Assembly: GCF_963682185.1 (NCBI RefSeq)
Contig: NZ_OY821667.1
Location: 1,222,109 to 1,286,108, forward strand
Direction: 5' to 3'
DNA: 64,000 bases
Source of the DNA: an uncultured Cohaesibacter sp.
Lineage (GTDB): Bacteria; Pseudomonadota; Alphaproteobacteria; Rhizobiales; Cohaesibacteraceae
Shown here: positions 63,570 to 64,000 of the stretch, piece by piece
How positions within the stretch are numbered: position 1 is the first letter of the stretch
Layout: the number at the start of each line of letters is the position of its first letter
The notes under the pieces: generated by a model
Seen by the model: only the letters and a program-made list of their open reading frames with translations
Told to the model about the DNA's origin: nothing
Database searches by the model: none
Translations under genes and position numbers: made by a program

Positions 63570-64000
63570 TTAGTCTTCCTTGGCCGCTTCGAGCACGAGA
63601 TCTGCCTGCCGGCCGGTCAATTCCTGCATATGATCAAAGGATGCTTCATATGAGGCAACCCCGGCGGAGATAGATCTCAGCTCGATGATCAGATCACTGA
63701 TCTCGGATTGTGGCATCAGACTTTCCACCACATCCCATCCTTCCCAGCCAGGCCGGGCATCATAGCCCATCAACTGACCGCGCCTGCCGGCCACGATAGT
63801 GTTGACCTTGGGCGTTACATCATTGGGCACAGCGATCTTCACATTCACAATCGGCTCCAGCAGCACCGGACTGCATTGCGGCAACCCCTCGCGCATGGCC
63901 AACGTGCCTGCCGAGCGGAAGGCCTGATCGGAGCTATCCACGGTATGGTAAGACCCGTCACTGAGATTGACCGCCAGATCGACAACTTCAAAGCCCAGCG
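63570..64000 (-). CDS. Elongation factor G-family protein, C-terminal part (partial at window edge)
   Basis: The frame stays open to the window end, so the 5' part lies outside. The visible 143 residues correspond to domains IV and V of EF-G: DGSYHTVDSSDQAFRSAGTLAMREG, then PVLLEPIVNVKIAVPNDVTPKVNTIVAGRRGQLMGYD. The C-terminal ISAGVASYEASFDHMQELTG also fits. The sequence diverges from the canonical housekeeping EF-G (for instance in the RRGQLMGYDARPGWEGWDVV loop), so this may be the EF-G-like paralogue. Its role in translocation or ribosome recycling cannot be settled from the fragment. Confidence 0.85.
   Translation of the reverse strand, partial: LGFEVVDLAVNLSDGSYHTVDSSDQAFRSAGTLAMREGLPQCSPVLLEPIVNVKIAVPNDVTPKVNTIVAGRRGQLMGYDARPGWEGWDVVESLMPQSEISDLIIELRSISAGVASYEASFDHMQELTGRQADLVLEAAKED

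Overview
The window looks like chromosomal DNA of an alphaproteobacterium, most likely of the Hyphomicrobiales (Rhizobiales) or a close marine relative. The evidence is the trxB-lsrB pair followed by an AbcR-like small RNA, the yqeY-dnaG-rpoD block facing carA, an rpoD of alphaproteobacterial length with a long acidic insert, a CtrA-type box, a DUF2336 protein, an ELM1-family protein and a sigma32/ROSE-type heat-shock control region. The genus cannot be fixed from the sequence alone. No insertion sequence, integrase, phage gene, rRNA or CRISPR array was seen.

Layout. 1-1.8 kb: the end of a bufferin (copper-binding RiPP metallophore) operon, bufB (cut by the window edge), bufC and a DoxX-family bufD. 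1.9-18.2 kb: mostly housekeeping genes. These include a threonine aldolase, a small heat-shock protein with its own heat-shock promoter and a probable RNA thermometer, an alpha/beta hydrolase, hisN, an SGNH-fold protein that seems to have lost its catalytic residues, an MltB-type transglycosylase, galU, a DUF2336 protein, ettA, a PAS-GGDEF diguanylate cyclase, an AI-2E transporter, ung and a GNAT enzyme. 18.4-28.2 kb: a co-directional block led by a TetR/CecR-like repressor. It holds two ABC exporters of different classes, each with its own HlyD-type adaptor, and ends with a pectinesterase-family gene.

28.2-40 kb: a surface-polysaccharide region. manC, manB, gmd, a GDP-fucose-synthase-like reductase and a ColD-type dehydratase (His in place of the PLP lysine) make up a predicted complete route from mannose-6-phosphate to GDP-L-colitose. 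They lie around six glycosyltransferases' worth of sequence space that actually holds five genes: one WaaE-like GT2, one further GT2, one GT4, one GT11 and one GT10. GT11 and GT10 are the families that transfer L-fucose or its 3-deoxy analogue colitose. 40-44 kb: LysR, DUF4865, an SDR, a CAU-reading tRNA (probably tRNA-Ile2) and a secreted SIMPL-domain protein.

44-57.6 kb: the macromolecular-synthesis block rpoD, dnaG, yqeY (all minus) facing carA, then ypfJ, a small XRE-type regulator, carB and greA. 57.7-64 kb: an Lrp/AsnC regulator, an ELM1-family protein, trxB, lsrB, a predicted AbcR-type sRNA whose upstream region shares an exact 14-bp motif with the lsrB upstream region, DUF554, DUF190 and the 3' part of an EF-G-family gene running off the window.

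The strongest leads are the LsrB/AbcR control module, the colitose pathway with its paired GT10/GT11 enzymes, the heat-shock promoter plus RNA-thermometer leader of the Hsp20 gene, and the bufferin operon.
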